DNA of 64,000 bases from Podocnemis expansa (lineage: Eukaryota > Chordata > Testudines > Podocnemididae), in contig ML681994.1 in NCBI GenBank assembly GCA_007922195.1, positions 53,546,915 through 53,610,914 of the forward strand. Direction: 5' to 3'. The notes beneath the pieces were generated by a model. The model did no database searches and was not told where the DNA came from. It was given only the letters and a program-made list of their open reading frames with translations. The translations under genes were made by a program, and so were the position numbers. The stretch's first letter is position 1. The number at the start of each line of letters is the position of its first letter. This document shows, piece by piece, positions 24,325 to 34,000 of the stretch.

Positions 24325-25408
24325 GGCTATGTCCACAAGTTGCTTTTAAATCGAAACGACCCTTGTTTCAATTTTTAAAAAGTCATGTCCAGACGACATT
24401 TCCTTATTTCGAAATAAAGAAAATCATTTTGATATAATAAAACCTACTTTGATATCAAAATGAGGGTTATTTCAAAACTGTGGTTTCAAAATAACCCCGT
24501 CTGGCTCTGTTATATCAATATGACCCACAAATTGATATAACAGTTGACCTTCCTCCCAGGGTACATGGCACCCTAGAAGGAAGTCCCCCCCCCCCAGCAC
24601 CCTGGCCAGGGAGGGAGGGGAGGTGCAGGGGGGCAGTGGACTGGGGAGCCGCCTCTGCCTGCTGCCCTGGCTTGCTGGCAGCTAGTGGGGCGCGGGGTGC
24701 TGGAGCTGGCTTACCCCACTGCTCTGGCTTGCCAGCTGCTGGCTGGGTGGTGGGTGCGGGAGCTGGCTCACCCTGCTGCCCCGGCTTGCCGGCTCCTGCA
24801 CCCCCCTGGCCAGCTGCTGGCAAGCCGGGGCAGCAGGGCCAGCTGCCTCGGGGACCCATCATCCAGGCGGCACCCGGCAAGCCCCGCTTGCGGGGCAGCT
24901 GGTTTGGGGACCCGCCACCCGGGAGCAGCCAGCAAGCTCTGCTCGGGGGCAGCCCGTAAGCCCTGCTTGGGGGGCAGCTGGCTTGGGGACCCACCACCCT
25001 GGTGGCAGCTGGAAAGCCCCGCTTGTGGGGCCAGCTGGCTCTGGGGTCCCCCCACCTGGGCAGCAGCCGGGGTGCCCCACGGTCCCTCCCCCGCTGCCCC
25101 ACCAGTAGTGGGGGACACAGGGCAGGGGGATCTCTGGCCTGGAGGCTTTTTCCCCTGCCTGGCTCTCCAGGTAAGAGCCAGATAGGGGATTGGGTGGCAA
25201 CATGGCCCTGCCAGGGGCCATGTTACCACACGTCCCATGGTGCCCACCTCCTGAGTCGAAATAGCAAGTCCTGTGTCTGGACTTGCTATTTCAATTTGGT
25301 GGTTTTCCTTAATTTGATTTAAGTTAAATTGAATTAATGATTTTATTTTGAATTAGCTTATTTCAATTTAACTTAAATCGAAATAAGCATGTAGGCGTGG
25401 ACATAGCC
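24325..25408. mobile_element. 1.08-kb GGCTATGTC-type element with GC-rich cargo
   Basis: The left end is GGCTATGTCCACAAG and the right end is GCGTGGACATAGCC. The flanking triplets are tct at 24322-24324 and 25409-25411. The outer about 200 bases on each side are AT-rich with 'tcgaaat'-type palindromes. The middle (about 24560-25230) is strongly GC-rich. The GC core leaves long overlapping frames on both strands (up to 195 codons); these are low-complexity Pro/Gly/Ala/Ser readings with no domain. It starts only 8 bases after the duplication of the preceding hAT unit. Confidence 0.85.
24700..25080. repeat. GC-rich minisatellite-like region inside the miniature
   Basis: Imperfect repeats recur, with phrases such as 'ggcagctggcttggggaccc', 'ggcagctggtttggggaccc', 'agccccgcttg' and 'ctgctggc'. 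Two units begin near 24894 and 24973, roughly 80 bases apart; a further, more diverged one begins near 25028. The unit length is irregular. CpG content appears high relative to the flanks. Confidence 0.55.
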
Positions 25409-25411
25409 TCT

Positions 25412-26000
25412 TTTTCCAAGCACTGACAATCCTGTACCTTTAGTGAAAATTAGTAAGAAAGCTATTCTTTGTGCCAAGGAATGTACATATTATAGCAAGT
25501 CACTCATTGTAAGGTCATGTTTATATAGGGCTTTGATGTGACACGAGTGCCAGAGTACAGTAGCCTCTTTAGAGGTACAGTACAGTAATTTCTTAGGTGA
25601 GGGTAAATTGAGCTCTTCATTTTTACATTTATATATTTTTAAATGATCATTTACAGGATCACTTTTCATTTTGCTTGTTTACAGTATATTTGCTTTACAT
25701 GGAAGTTTCTCACTCATGATTTGTTCTTCCTATTCCCACCTGTTTGTTTTGATCATTCCTGGCCATCAGGTTTAGGGCTCCAAAATATTGCCTTTGAGTG
25801 TGTTATTAAATAATCTTTTGATTTATCCAGTCTGCCAAGGACACTGTTGAGGCCTACATGCCAACAGCTTGTTTTCACTATGCTCTTTAATACCAAGCTG
25901 TTCCCTAATCCTCTACAAGAATGTATTAGAAAAGTAGAACCCACAACTGTCTGTGGCTTTTCATCCAGTTACATTAAGAGTAAATAACCCAGAGTCTGAG
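25412..26000. other. Unassigned sequence
   Basis: No recognised element. Confidence 0.4.
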
Positions 26001-26008
26001 GGTCTATC

Positions 26009-26327
26009 CAGTGGTTCCCAAACATTTTGGCTTGAGGGCCACGGATATCCTTGATACAACCTTAAAGGGTCACCAGTTTCTGCCAGAAGCCCTCTCCCCA
26101 CAGCCAGACAGAAGGAGTTCAGCAAGGAGTCAGCCTCCTTGCTGGTTTCCCATCCCCCTGGCTGTAGCAAGTAGACTACACCTGTCTTTTAGCCCCATGG
26201 AAACATGTTTCACCTGGGTCTCTAGGCAGCAGCTTCCTTCTGCAGACGGCAGTAGGGAAGCTGTGGTCCACTTTGAAAGCCCCTGTGGGCCACTTTTGTT
26301 TCCCAGGTCACAGGTGGCGAACCACTG
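26009..26327. mobile_element. hAT-like miniature transposon (decayed)
   Basis: The ends are CAGTGGTTCCCAAAC and TGGCGAACCACTG, an inverted pair typical of hAT miniatures. Flanks ggtctatc and gtctctac resemble each other with an offset, suggesting a worn 8-bp duplication. The interior includes 'gtgggccact' motifs. The 132-codon plus frame across it (26011-26409) is considered chance. Confidence 0.72.
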
Positions 26328-26680
26328 GTCTCTACCCACTCATCATTACAATCAGCCAGGTTTGAGGAAGATAAACACAGATTTTTATCTTTCCCCTATT
26401 CGTTGGTAAAGCAATGGAAAATAAAATAACTAGAAATATAGTCATTCCAAATATTTTCTGAGTCATGTAGGTTCAGGTTAAAATCAAAGCAAACAGCTTT
26501 GCTGGTGGTATATTGAGGAGTATTAAATTAGTTACCAACAGTGCTTTCATCTCCCTATCAATGAGCTGTCCCGTGCTTATTTAAAATAAAAATAACTTTG
26601 TGCCTAAATTCAAGGTGAAAAGATGTAGCTCAGTGATTCCTTCACAAGGACATGACAAGAAATTCTCACTTTCTTTTCAA
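26328..26680. other. Unassigned sequence
   Basis: No recognised element. Confidence 0.4.
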
Positions 26681-26687
26681 TTTTGAA

Positions 26688-26875
26688 TATCCAAAGGGGT
26701 AGCCATGTTAGTCTAGTTTGGTAAAACGAACAAACACGCAGTCCTGTGGCACTTAAAGACAAATTTATTTTTTGCATGAACGCCTGACAAAGTGGGGTTT
26801 TCTCCCACGAAAGCTCATGCAATAAATAAATGTGTTAGTCTTTAAATGCCATAGGACTCCTTGTTTGTTCTTCAG
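26688..26875. mobile_element. Inverted Penelope-like insertion
   Basis: The left arm (26688-26771) starts tatccaaaggggtagcc and reads through 'cttaaagacaaatttatt'. The right arm (26778-26875) is the inverted counterpart: 'tctcccacgaaagctcatgc', then 'tgttagtctttaaatgcc' and 'aggactccttgtttgtt'. It is truncated before the terminal segment. The duplication ttttgaa lies at 26681-26687 and 26876-26882. The element's 3' sides face outward on both arms. Confidence 0.78.
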
Positions 26876-26883
26876 TTTTGAAA

Positions 26884-27558
26884 ACTCTCCAGTCCCCTTG
26901 TGAAGAGGGAGAGCCAAGTAAACCTAGACTACCAGTATCTCTGACAGATGTTTGTCCCACCTGTTCTTAAAACCCTCCACTGACAGGTATTCCACAGCCT
27001 ACCTTGGAAACCTATTTCAGGGCTGAAATACCCTTACCATAGAAAGCTTTTCCTAATAGCTAACCCAAATAGCATCAAGTTTATTACCTCTTGTTCTACC
27101 TTCACTGGACATGTGTGACAAGTTATCTTCATCCTCTTTATAACACTCCATAACATATTTAGATCTTCCTTCAGTCTTCTTTTCTCAAGACTAACATGAT
27201 CTTTTAAAACACTTTGTGATATGTCACATTTTCTAAACCTTTTATGATTTTTGTAGTTCTCTTCCGGACTCTCTGCAAGTGGGCCACATCTATCCTATGC
27301 TACAGTACTACCTCCTAGCCACTTTTTCCCTATTTTGTAGTTGTGCACTTGATTTTTTCCTTTCTAAATGTTGTACTTTTCATTTGTCTTTACTGACTTT
27401 TGTCTTGTTGATTTCAGACCAATTCTTCAATTTAAAGTCATTTTGAATTCTCATATTGTCCTCCAAAGTCTTTGCAACCCCTCCCAGCTTGGTGTCACCT
27501 GCAGATTTTATAAGCATACTTTCCACTCCACTTCAAGTCATTAACGAACATATTAATT
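26884..27558 (-). mobile_element. CR1-type LINE, antisense 3' portion, first block
   Basis: The + strand reads the familiar antisense of a CR1-family end: 'ccacctgttcttaaaaccc', 'gcttttcctaatagctaac', 'gtcttcttttctcaagac' and 'ttttgtagttctcttccgg'. It continues at 27410-27558 with 'aacccctcccagcttgg' and 'agtcattaacgaacatatt'. The same element resumes at 28762 with 'gagtagtacctgacccagg', so the two blocks were once continuous. Degenerate, no frame. Confidence 0.78.
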
Positions 27559-28761
27559 TGGTAGGGCAGGTAGCTCACCCCAGCAAAGAAGGGGTTAATG
27601 GAGCCCTGGAGAGGCTGCAGTGGTAGCAGCTAATCAAAAAGGCAAAAGGGGAAGCAGTCAATGGGAGTCAGGCAGGCATGTATAAGAAATTCCAAAGGTG
27701 CAGCTGTGTTAGTGTAGTCCAGCAACAAAAAAACCCCAAGGAGTCGTGTGGCACTTAAAGACTAACAGATTTATTTTTTGCATGAGCTTTCATGGGAGAA
27801 AATCCCACTTCGTCAGATGCTTCGAAGATGGGGGAATTTACAGAATGGAATGAAAATAAATGCAAGGGAGTGTAAAACATGGGATCAGGTCATACAGTAA
27901 CAGCAAATCAGAGCAGTTGTTAAAGTTACTTCAAAGAGAAACAATTAATATGCAAATCAGATTGTATGAAAGCAGGATTAAATTGAGACTATAGGTTCTT
28001 TTTGTATTACAACAGGTAATTTGACTTCAGCCTTCCCAAGGTTTAGAACCTTAACTGCTGTGATTTGCTGTTACTGTATGACCTGATCCCATGTTTTACA
28101 CTCCCTTGCATTTATTTTCATTCCATTCTGTAAGTTCCCTCATCTTTGAAGCATCTGATGAAGTGGGATTTTCTGCCACAAAAGCTCACGCAAAAAATAA
28201 GTCTGTTAGTCTTTAAGAGCCATAGGACTCCTTGGATTTTTTATATATAAGAAGGACTGCCAGCTGGAGGGAGTGGTCAGTCACCTGTAGCTCAAAAAGA
28301 GAAGGCTGGACTGTCTGCAGCATGGCAGCCAGGCCAGTTCCCCAGGATAGACCAGTGGCAGGCTCTGGGGAAGGGTCAGTTATTAGCCCTGAAGCAAGGG
28401 CTGGGGTGGACTGCAAGGCTGCTCTAGTGGAGGAGCAGCCATTAGGCTCTTGAGAAAAGCTGGATGGAAACTGCAGGGCTGATTCCAGATGGGGAACAGC
28501 TGGGCCCTGAAGCACCACCCCATCCCTGGACTGTCATGGTCACTGATACAAGTGGTCAAGTACTGCTGAAGCCCCTCCCCTCAGCAGGGGTAGGAACAGG
28601 GACTGGGCCACAAGTGGAGGGCTAAGCCTAAGGGGAGGCATGGGTCCAGCAACCAAAAAAGGATGGAGGATGCTCCATTGGGGAGGGCACAGCTGCCATC
28701 AGATCAGTTCCCCAGGACAGCTAGCAAGAGGTCCTACAGTGGTGAGAAATGGACTTGTCAC
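27559..28761. mobile_element. Probable solo LTR or other unclassified element splitting the CR1
   Basis: The unit begins tggtagggcaggtagctc and ends ggacttgtcac, with aatt at 27555-27558 and 28762-28765. The TG start and CA-like end with a 4-bp duplication suggest an LTR, but the boundary is ambiguous by one base. Leaving out the Penelope insertion inside it, the unit is about 640 bases. The stretch 'aggcatgtataagaaggac' (when healed) could be a TATA-like promoter. I do not recognise the family. Frames at 28213-28518 overlap on both strands and are chance. Confidence 0.45.
27689..28245. mobile_element. Long inverted Penelope-like insertion (about 557 bp)
   Basis: The left arm from 27689 (attccaaaggtgcagctg) extends beyond 'cttcgtcagatgcttcg' to 'gtgtaaaacatgggatcagg' and 'aacagcaaatcagagc'. 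The right arm repeats these in reverse: 'gatttgctgttactgtatga', 'ccatgttttacactccc' and 'gcatctgatgaagtggg', through 'cataggactccttgg'. The arms pair over about 230 bases. A perfect 8-bp duplication, tataagaa, flanks it at 27681-27688 and 28246-28253. The right arm lacks the final terminal segment. Confidence 0.85.
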
Positions 28762-28765
28762 AATT

Positions 28766-28965
28766 GAGTAGTACCTGACCCAGGACTAACCCCTGCAGGA
28801 TCTAACTAGGTACACCCTCTCAGTTTGGCAGTAAACCATCGTTAATTACTTTTTGAGCACAATCTTTCAACCGGTTGTGCACTCATCTATATTAATTTCA
28901 TCTGGGACATATTTCCCTAGTTTGCTTAGGAGAATGTTGTGAGGAATTGTGTTAAAAATCATGAT
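28766..28965 (-). mobile_element. CR1-type LINE, antisense, second block
   Basis: Continuation of the copy at 26884-27558: 'cccaggactaacccctgcag', 'accatcgttaattactt', 'tcaaccggttgtgcac' and 'tttccctagtttgcttag'. In the family this is antisense to the sequence just inside the 3' region. It stops near 28965. Confidence 0.75.
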
Positions 28966-29488
28966 ATAAAGTTAAATTAATTACCAAATTTACTAAATAT
29001 TGAAGAAGGCTGAGGAGGTGGTATTTGCGTTGGGGTGTATAAGTGCTTTTGCTTCCTCCTGTAACATACATGCAACTGAGGAAAGTAGGACATACTTTGG
29101 ACCAGATCCACTTACTCATGTTGAACAACACCTTACGCTCCTGAGACACCTTACTGAACTCAGTTTGACAACTCATGGAGCACAGCACTAGCCAACACAA
29201 GTAAAGGTATAAGAACCTGAGCCTCACTGATCATATTTAGATATGTAGATGAGGTTAATTAATTTTGTATAATAACTCTGGCTGATGTAGTCTCATTTTA
29301 ATAAAACTAGGTGTTAATTTTTGTAATGTGATTATTACTTCATATATTTATTTTATGATATTTAGTGCAGATTCATATTTGAGTAGAAGTCATGAGTAGG
29401 AGGTATATATGTCAGGGGCCTAGAAACAAGGAATTATTTTCTCAGCAAGAGCCTTCAGAGTAGTACACAGGAGAATTTGTTCCTATAA
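28966..29488. other. Unassigned sequence
   Basis: Frames on both strands (28952-29227) show no domain. Confidence 0.4.
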
Positions 29489-29840
29489 GGTCATAGATTT
29501 CAAGGCCCAAAGGGATTGTTGTGATCATCTCAGAGACTCACAGACTTTAAGGTTAGAAGGGACCATTATCATCACCTAGTCTGACATCGTGCACAACGCA
29601 GACAACAGACTGACACCCACCCTCTCCTGTAATCAACCCCTATCCTGTGACCGACTTACTGAGGTCCTCAAATAAAGGTTTAAAGACTTCAGGGTAGAGA
29701 GAATCCACCAGCAAGTGACCCATGCCCCATGCTGCAGAGGAAGGGCTGAGCTCCTGTGTAACACAGGCCACAGGACTTCCCTAATAAATTCCTAGAGCAG
29801 ATCTTTTAGAGTCCCCCAGAATCCAGTATCCTGTGATCTG
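29489..29840 (-). mobile_element. Two nested CR1-type antisense ends
   Basis: The outer copy is 29489-29530 ('gatttcaaggcccaaaggg', 'tgtgatcatct') plus 29748-29840 ('tgtgtaacacaggccacagg'). The inner copy at 29531-29747 has 'gactttaaggttagaaggga', 'cacctagtctgaca' and 'cagcaagtgacccatgcccc'. Both resemble the antisense 3' end of a CR1 family found in turtles and birds. Neither has coding sequence. Confidence 0.65.
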
Positions 29841-30441
29841 TGTTGCTTTAAAAAGCCAAACAGACAAACAAACAGGAAAACAAACAAACAAACCCCAAAA
29901 CAAAAAACCCATCCAACCTCAAAGTATCAAAATCTGTGGAACACAATTTACTTTTCGTTACTTTAAAATATGCTGTCACTAATGTTATGTCAGGCCAAGA
30001 CTCCAGGCTTTCTTGAAAAGTTCCTCCTTTTTTCTAGGAGCAAATATCTGGACTTGGAAGAATATTTTAAGTATTGAAATAACAGATGCTGCAGCATACA
30101 ACAACATTAAGGTCGTGCCTCACAATATTGATTTTATTGAAGAAATCGAGGGTCTAATTGTCCCCATATTTAGCCTATTATAGCTCCATCAAAAATAATG
30201 GAGTTTTACAGTTGCAAAGCTGGTCAAGTGAGAGGTGACTCTAGGGTCTGGAGAATCATTTCTGACTTCACATTTGATTGCAATAAGTTTAAGTATGGTT
30301 TCTCTGATTCATAGCATCATTCAAGGAGTAGACTTAGTCAGAGGGCAATGCATAATTGGACACAGGCAAAATTTCAGCCTTCCTAAATAAAATCATTATT
30401 TTTAAGTTCAGTCCTCATACACAGCTTCTGTATAGGATGAT
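29841..30441. other. Unassigned sequence
   Basis: An A/C-rich simple stretch at 29857-29906 (aaacaaacaaac-type) is the only notable item. Confidence 0.4.
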
Positions 30442-30520
30442 CTTTCTTAGTAAAACAAACAAGGAGTCCTGTGGTACTTTTAAAGACTAACCAATTTAAT
30501 TGCAATAGATAGATAGATAG

Positions 30521-30919
30521 CCTATGTCCACACATACATCATTATTTCGAAATAACCCATTTCAAAATGAGTTATTTTGAAATAAAGTCCTTATTTTGAA
30601 ATAAGTTAATTTGAATTAACAGTTTGTTAATTCAAATTAAGGGAAAGCCTGCTTTCAAAATAGCTGTTGTTTCAAAATGGTTATTTCGAAACAAGGCCGT
30701 TTGGACATGTTGTTTTGAAACGGTTGTTTCGAAACAACCATTTCAAAACAACAGCTATTTTGATTAGATGTGAGGTTTAACGGTTTTGAAATAATGGCCA
30801 TTATTTCAAAACAATGGGTCCCATTGTTTCGAAATAATGGTGCATTGTGTGGACATGCCGCTTCTTATTTCGAAACAACTTCTGTTGTTTCGAAATAAGA
30901 AGCCTGTGTGGACATACCC

Positions 30920-30920
<1 letters not shown>
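30521..30920. mobile_element. TTTCGAAA-rich palindromic miniature transposon
   Basis: The left end is CCTATGTCCACACATAC and the right end GTGTGGACATACCCA. The interior is a series of hairpins such as 'ttgtttcgaaacaac' and 'aattcaaattaa'. It sits in a GATA simple repeat, so the target duplication (probably tag) cannot be proven. Its right half matches the copy at 1-118. Confidence 0.75.

Positions 30921-30951
<31 letters not shown>
30921..30951. repeat. (TAGA)n microsatellite
   Basis: About seven tandem tetramers. A shorter block of the same repeat (30505-30520) lies on the other side of the miniature, so both are one tract that was split by the insertion. Confidence 0.9.
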
Positions 30952-31032
30952 GTTGGTCTTTAAAGAGTGCCACAGGATCCCTGTTTATTCTGCTGAACTA
31001 GACTAACACAGCTGCCCCTTTGGAACTTTCTT

Positions 31033-31038
<6 letters not shown>

Positions 31039-31076
<38 letters not shown>

Positions 31077-31091
31077 AAAAAAGGGGGGGGG
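31039..31091. repeat. (TC)n microsatellite followed by A and G runs
   Basis: About 16 TC units (31039-31070), then a run of A and a run of nine G. Simple sequence. Confidence 0.92.
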
Positions 31092-34000
31092 ATCCTACAC
31101 CTTCCTGATCTGGAGAAGTGAGAGCTTTGTCACAGAGTGTCAGGGACAGCCTGAGCTGGGGGCAGCGATAGAGGATTTTTTAAGACAAGACAATTTGTAA
31201 GTCTATATCACAGGCAAATTAAGGGTTAATCCTTCATTTTCATGCAACCCTAATAGAGTTTGGTTAGCAGAGCTCAACCAGGATAATGGCAGATAAAAAG
31301 GCAATCTGTAGCCGGTACGTTAGGGAAACAGTCCGTCTTTACTCTGTAATCTGCTGTTTGTCATTGTGTATATGTACTGAGCAATTAATATCCTTACTTG
31401 CTGAAGTGCTGGTTCTGTGTGATGTAACAGATTTCTCCATCTGTCTCTGTTTTCTTCTTTTTGCAGCTTCACTTGTTCTTTCTGCTGATCACATTGTTTC
31501 CTTGTCCTTTCCTGGATTTCTGATTCAAAGTGAAAAAGCTGTGCCCGAGATGCACTTATTATTCAAGAGGCAAATGTTTCTTGGACAATTACATTTATAA
31601 TTCTTCAATTACATGCTTTGGTAAACATGTGTGAGCCAGCAATTTGCTTCTTTCTGTTCCCACAGCACATTGGTACATCAAACAAATAGATTAAGCAGGA
31701 AGGTATTATTTACACATATCCAGTAAAAATAATACTGGGACACAAATAATACCTTCATCATCTGAAGTAAGAAAAGAAAGTAGGTGGCTGTCTGTGCATT
31801 TTGAAACATACTGATGAACACAAATTAATTACACTCATGCAAAGATTATCATTATAGATGGGTCTGGCCCAAAGACTTAAGACCAAGCACCCTAAAATAT
31901 TTTTGATTTAGATTGATATTGATTCTGTACTTTTAATTCCTCATAAAGTATTTCCCCAGATGTTTTGTGAGAACCACAAAAGGTTTTTAAGATGCTGTAA
32001 TATTTTAAAATATCTAATTCCTACTTTTCTTACTATCCCATTAAAAATAATTTAGGTTTTGGATTCTGTTGCTGTGAAGTTAATTTTGCTTGTAGTAAAT
32101 TCCCAAGCAAGACATTATTTTTAAACACACAACATAAGTGGGGAAACCCATAATATCTAAAACATAAATAACTCAGTATGCACATGATCTAACTTCATTA
32201 TTTTTTCTGTTTGTAGTGAATTTAAGGCAATTGAAATAATCTGAAATTCTTTAAAATAGAATCAAATGTCAGAGTTTGTGCTAAGTGGCATTTCTCAAGC
32301 AGCATCTGAATCAGATTGTCTTTTTGTAAGAAAACAAGACAACTGCATGCACAGGCGAAAGAGAGGAAAAAAACATTGGAACATGAGAAAAATCAGTTTC
32401 TGTCACTGATAGTTGCAGATCATGTGGCACATTAACCAGTAAGTCATTCCTGGATCTCAGCTTTACTCCCCTGACACTAGAAAACCTTTGGCTGTATTAT
32501 TTTTATTTTCTTATGGCCAGCGTGTGGGCAGAAAAGATTTTATGACAGATTAGATTTGCTCTAGCTGGGTAAGATGAACTTATTAGACTAAAGGCAAAAA
32601 ATGACAGAAAGGAGGCAGGAGGAATAAGTGAAAATGTTGCTCAGGGTGCAGCCATGGCTACATACACCGTGAGCATGCCACATGTGGTTACACATAACTG
32701 AAACACCGGCACATGTGGAGGCAAGTGTAGATAAGGCCTCTGGTTTAGGGCTCACTTCAGTGAGGTTGTTCCCACTCCCTGTGTGTTCCTCCCATATCCT
32801 TAGCAATTTTTTGTGGGATACCTCTATAGCAGCTTTAGATGCAAGTTTCCCACTCCCTGCCAACAGCTTGCTAATGTGTTTGAGACTTTTAAAGATAATA
32901 TTTTACCATTAAAATGGATGATTATTTAAACCCACTGTCGCTAACTTTTTATTTCATGCATACAGCTAGATTGTGATAGTTTTAGTAATCTCATATCAAT
33001 TAATTTTGGCCATTCCATTTTGTTGCACATACTGGTTGAAAAGGATTCATATAAACTTTTGCACTGCACTGCAAGCTGCACCAAGATGTACACTATCATA
33101 TTCAGAAATTGCAGCCTCCTTTTAGGATGAAGGAAAAAATGTCTAATGACAGATGAAGTCATTCCTACTGCCTTTTTTGGACTGTCAAGCACTCTTTTCT
33201 CTGGGTCCTGATATTTCCACTCCACTTTTCAACCTCCCACCCACAAGTGCAACTAGATATTGATGTAGGGCCACAAAATATATTTTTGTAGAGTAATTTG
33301 GTGCTCTTTCCTGTCTCCTGAATTAAACCGACTCTGCTCTGTGATGCAGCATCAAGTCTTCCTTGGACAATGTCTTCTTTTGAATAATAGATTATCAAAG
33401 TGAGAAGTACTCATGATCTATTATTCAAATGACAGCATTAGTCAGAGAAGAAAAAGACCATGATCAGATTCAATATAATCACAGGATAGCAATCAACCTC
33501 CAGACACATACTGGTAACTGCTTTCATGACACTACAGAGGGCTCCATGTCTGATGCCAGAATGTCAGATTTGTATCCCTTAATTAGCAGTTAATAATATG
33601 AAGAGGTGTAATTTATACTTGTCATATACCTCCGTTAACAAACTATATTCTTCCTGCTGTCTTTGCTCCTCTAAGGGTCTCAGGCCTTCTTGTTTTATTT
33701 CTGTGCTGAAAAGGGATGGGAGAAGAGAAAAATACAGCAATAACTTTAGCTGACTGAGACTGGTCTGTGAATGGCAACCCTCTTACTGCACCAAGTTAAC
33801 AAAACTATTTGCATGTCTTTTTGCATATATTATTAAGCTACATAAATAGGAGACCAATATTTCAATTCAGTCAACAGTGTAAAAGCTAGATCTTCAGCTG
33901 TTGTTAATTGGTGTACCTCCATTGAAGTCAGTGGGTCTGTGCTGATTTACACTAGCTGGCATCTTTGACCTAGGGATCTACAAATTAATGCTATTCTAGC

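Larger units (their letters stand above)
30454..31025. mobile_element. Inverted Penelope-like insertion, later expanded and invaded
   Basis: The left arm (30454-30500, aacaaacaaggagtcctgtgg) and the full right arm (30952-31025, ending ctgcccctttggaa) are inverted. A perfect 12-bp duplication, ctttcttagtaa, lies at 30442-30453 and 31026-31037. The junction between the arms is a (GATA)n tract (30505-30520 and 30921-30951). That tract was itself split by the miniature at 30521-30920. Confidence 0.82.

Noticed and set aside
24515..25322. Long overlapping frames on both strands (up to 195 codons)
   Set aside because: They lie in a GC-rich, repetitive transposon core where stops are rare. The readings are low-complexity Pro/Gly/Ala without a domain, and every frame is open at once.
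26011..26409. 132-codon plus-strand frame as a gene
   Set aside because: It spans an hAT-like miniature and its flank, so it is a chance reading.
26694..28245. tRNA-derived SINE interpretation of the 'ggggtagccgtgttagtc' repeats
   Set aside because: There are no proper A and B boxes. The fuller copy at 5797-6240 leads into a Penelope-like C-terminal coding remnant, and the ends always behave as 3' ends of that element.
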